Origin: Rubrobacter sp.
Lineage (GTDB): Bacteria > Actinomycetota > Rubrobacteria > Rubrobacterales > Rubrobacteraceae
DNA: 7,588 bases
Assembly (NCBI GenBank): GCA_019247245.1
Contig: JAFAPF010000137.1
Location: 1 to 7,588 of the forward strand
Direction of reading: 5' to 3'
Below, piece by piece: positions 5,871 to 7,588 of this stretch (the stretch's first letter is position 1; each line of letters starts with the position of its first letter). The notes below the pieces were generated by a model, which was not told the origin of the DNA, ran no database searches, and saw only the letters and a program-made list of their open reading frames with translations. The translations under genes were made by a program, and so were the position numbers.

Positions 5871-7067
5871 TTATAGCTTGTTAAAGTGGGCTTGGTTAGC
5901 AATCCTCTCGTACATCTCCACAACCCGTGGCTGGACTACTAGTTGGTCCAAGTGCTCAGCTGCTATACGGGCATTGATCTCCGCTGCACGATCTACTAAC
6001 TCGTCGTCACTAACTGCTCGCCGGAGGGCCGCTGCTATGGGCTCGGGGTCCTCGGGATGCACTAGTATCCCCGACTCCCCATCCCGCACCAGCTCGCCTA
6101 GACAGCTGGTGTTCGACTGGATCGGAAACGAACCCATCAACATCGCCTCCAACGCAGAGGTGCTAAGCCCATCGCTTATGCTCAGCCCGATCGACACCCG
6201 TGCTCGGCCGTGCAAGCGTAGCATCTCTTCATGGGGACTCGGAGGGATAATGTCTATGGGTAGCCCGCTGGATTTAGCCAACAGTTCGGCGGCGACCTTG
6301 GTTTCCGAGGTCGGCAGGTAGATGGCTATGCGATAGCCCTTCTCCTTTAGCAGATCTGCGCAAAGCTCGATAGCACGCAGCCCCACCACCGCCCGGTAAG
6401 CCCACCCTTGGTACCCTTTCAACGCTATGAGGTGCCTTGCAGAGGTGGGGCCGGGCTGTCGAAGCTGGTGGGCTTGGGCGAGATTGACGCCTCCAGCAAC
6501 TGGCAAAACCGAGAAACCTTCCCCTTTAAAGCCGAACTCTTTGGCCAACTTTATGTCCCTGTGGCATTCGCTATGGTAGTAGTCGCAGGCCGACATGACG
6601 GCTCTGATTCTCTTCTCGTGCTCGTCCAAGCGGCCGAAGAGGTGTATATCGCCTCCCCAGTTGCTCACGATCCAAGGAGGGAAGTTGCCTTTGAGTGTCT
6701 CTTTCGCTGCTAAGGTCAGATATCCTGCTTGCTGGATCTCCATCGAGTGGACGATATCTGGTTTGAGCCAGCGGATGATCCCCGCCAACCCCAAGGGAGA
6801 AAACCGATGAGCCTGGTACCTTAAGACTAAATACTTTATCAAACCAGAGCCCCTTCTTAATGGCCATACTCCCCTCAACCTAATGCTAGGGTCTAGTCCT
6901 TCAGGTCGAAACGCTGAGACACCGTATACAGTAACGTTTCTGAGATGTGGGTGTATCAGCTCAGAGGTGGAGGGGAACAGATGGATGTCCCAACTCCTAT
7001 CTGATATCTGGTCGATCCAGCGGGCTGTGTGCACGCTGTTGGGTATTGCTACAAAAAGGATGCGCAT
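5871..7067 (-). CDS. Glycosyltransferase, GT4-like (GT-B fold)
   Basis: The 398-residue protein is full length for a GT4 enzyme, which transfers a sugar from a nucleotide donor to a growing glycan at the cytosolic face of the membrane. The N-terminal Rossmann domain starts MRILFVAIPNSVHTARW (1-17) and includes IVHSMEIQQAG (105-115) and the acceptor-side WGGDI (137-141). The C-terminal donor domain begins near 210, with a K217-containing KGYQGW loop and the motif SDGLSTSALEAMLMGSFPI (298-316). In the EX7E position it has D299 and E307, so the first glutamate is an aspartate, as in other SDG-type members. RDGESGILVHPEDPE (328-342) is also typical. No signal or membrane segment is seen. The ATG at 7067 gives the usual start; no good Shine-Dalgarno precedes it. 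G+C is about 58%. Donor and acceptor cannot be named. The epimerase gene upstream on the same strand suggests a shared polysaccharide pathway. Confidence 0.9.
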   Translation of the reverse strand: MRILFVAIPNSVHTARWIDQISDRSWDIHLFPSTSELIHPHLRNVTVYGVSAFRPEGLDPSIRLRGVWPLRRGSGLIKYLVLRYQAHRFSPLGLAGIIRWLKPDIVHSMEIQQAGYLTLAAKETLKGNFPPWIVSNWGGDIHLFGRLDEHEKRIRAVMSACDYYHSECHRDIKLAKEFGFKGEGFSVLPVAGGVNLAQAHQLRQPGPTSARHLIALKGYQGWAYRAVVGLRAIELCADLLKEKGYRIAIYLPTSETKVAAELLAKSSGLPIDIIPPSPHEEMLRLHGRARVSIGLSISDGLSTSALEAMLMGSFPIQSNTSCLGELVRDGESGILVHPEDPEPIAAALRRAVSDDELVDRAAEINARIAAEHLDQLVVQPRVVEMYERIANQAHFNKL

Positions 7068-7264
7068 AGTTATTTTCTTATCGAGGCGATAAACCCTGCT
7101 CGGGTCGACATGAGGGTTAACAATCTGAGACTAGCCATCTTTACAAAAAGGCTCTTTTTCTGCCACTTACATGTCTTTGAAGTTATTTGTACACAATTTC
7201 TTACTCTATACAAAATTCTATATACCGTCGTATGTTTACAACCTGCTCATGTCCTTGCCGGAAC
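7068..7264. other. AT-rich spacer with a small hairpin
   Basis: This 197-bp stretch separates the epimerase stop from the glycosyltransferase start and is strongly AT-rich, especially 7130-7240. It contains a perfect inverted repeat, AAAAAG (7145-7150) and CTTTTT (7154-7159), with a three-base loop. The stem is nearly all A-T, so it is a weak candidate terminator at best. Several TATA-like hexamers are present on the minus strand but no -35/-10 pair with proper spacing stands out. A promoter for the glycosyltransferase here is plausible. Confidence 0.4.
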
Positions 7265-7588
7265 TCATGGAACATGTTGTACGTCCTGTAACTTACCTAC
7301 TTGGTTAGCGTGAATTACTCTAGCTAGTATAGACGTAAGCGTATATTGAGGTTGCCAACCCAGTAACGCACGGATGCGTTGTACATCTGGTATTCGACGT
7401 TGCAAATCCTCAAAGCCGGGTTCTAATGCTTCAGAATAGGACATATAGGTAATGTCGGACTGGCTCTCGGTCATAGCCTTGATTCGCTCGGCGAGTTCTG
7501 TAATGGTGATTTCTTCAGTACTGCCAATATTGTATGTTTTCCCAGGAGCATTTGGGTGCTCAGCCAGCCCAACTATCGCTCTCACTAC
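7265..7588 (-). CDS. NAD-dependent epimerase/dehydratase (SDR), C-terminal part
   Basis: The frame enters from the right edge and ends with TGA at 7265-7267, giving about 107 C-terminal residues of a protein that normally has 300-330. VVRAIVGLAEHP, then GKTYNIGSTEEITITELAER, then a GFEDLQRRIPDVQRIRALLG stretch followed by WQP, is the standard tail of extended SDR enzymes acting on nucleotide sugars (UDP-glucose 4-epimerase, UDP-glucuronate decarboxylase and relatives). This part binds the sugar-nucleotide; the NAD-binding Rossmann start and the YxxxK catalytic pair lie outside the window. The GTG at 7585 is an internal valine, not a start. It probably makes a sugar nucleotide for the neighbouring glycosyltransferase. 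The exact reaction cannot be decided from this piece. Confidence 0.88.
   Translation of the reverse strand, partial: VVRAIVGLAEHPNAPGKTYNIGSTEEITITELAERIKAMTESQSDITYMSYSEALEPGFEDLQRRIPDVQRIRALLGWQPQYTLTSILARVIHANQVGKLQDVQHVP

Noticed and set aside
5797..6321. 174-codon plus-strand open frame opposite the glycosyltransferase
   Set aside because: Antisense to the conserved donor-binding domain; Ser/Ala-rich with no motif.

Overview
The window reads as an accessory cell-surface polysaccharide region. Every gene I can support lies on the minus strand, so transcription runs right to left. In transcription order it holds: the C-terminal end of a nucleotide-sugar epimerase/dehydratase (SDR); a GT4-type glycosyltransferase; a heavily decayed gene for a membrane protein I do not recognise; a YdcF/DUF218 membrane protein; a secreted GH30 glycoside hydrolase lipoprotein; a small sulfotransferase; and the broken 5' end of an IS3-family transposase orfA. 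No tRNA, rRNA, CRISPR array or origin is visible.

Host: nothing in the window names a species. Several starts lack a good Shine-Dalgarno, one gene looks leaderless, GTG is used as a start, and the right-hand genes are near 58-59% G+C by hand count. That fits a high-GC Gram-positive-type lineage (actinobacterium or relative) better than an enterobacterium, but this is weak inference. The sulfotransferase (about 46% G+C) and GH30 gene (about 48% in its middle) are clearly lower than the glycosyltransferase and YdcF gene, so the left half may have a separate origin.

Layout: 1-220 IS3 remnant; 256-1149 sulfotransferase; 1150-1850 non-coding or relic DNA with short repeats; 1851-3521 GH30 lipoprotein with a TATAAT box just upstream; 3536-4103 non-coding with two inverted repeats; 4104-4721 YdcF-like protein; 4896-5726 decayed membrane-protein gene, traceable across four reading-frame segments and four nonsense codons; 5727-5870 spacer with a perfect 10-bp tandem repeat; 5871-7067 glycosyltransferase; 7068-7264 AT-rich spacer; 7265-7588 epimerase C-terminus.

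How the genes may fit together (inference): the epimerase would supply a sugar nucleotide, the GT4 enzyme would add a sugar to a growing glycan, the sulfotransferase could add sulfate to it, and the lipid-anchored GH30 enzyme could trim or remodel it outside the cell. Coding density is low, the spacers are long, and one gene plus one transposase are in ruins, so the region is probably in decay or recently rearranged. I found no clear new defence or mobile system. The best leads are the reconstructible ruined membrane-protein gene, a G8 tract in the sulfotransferase ribosome-binding region, and the pairing of a GH30 lipoprotein with a sulfotransferase.
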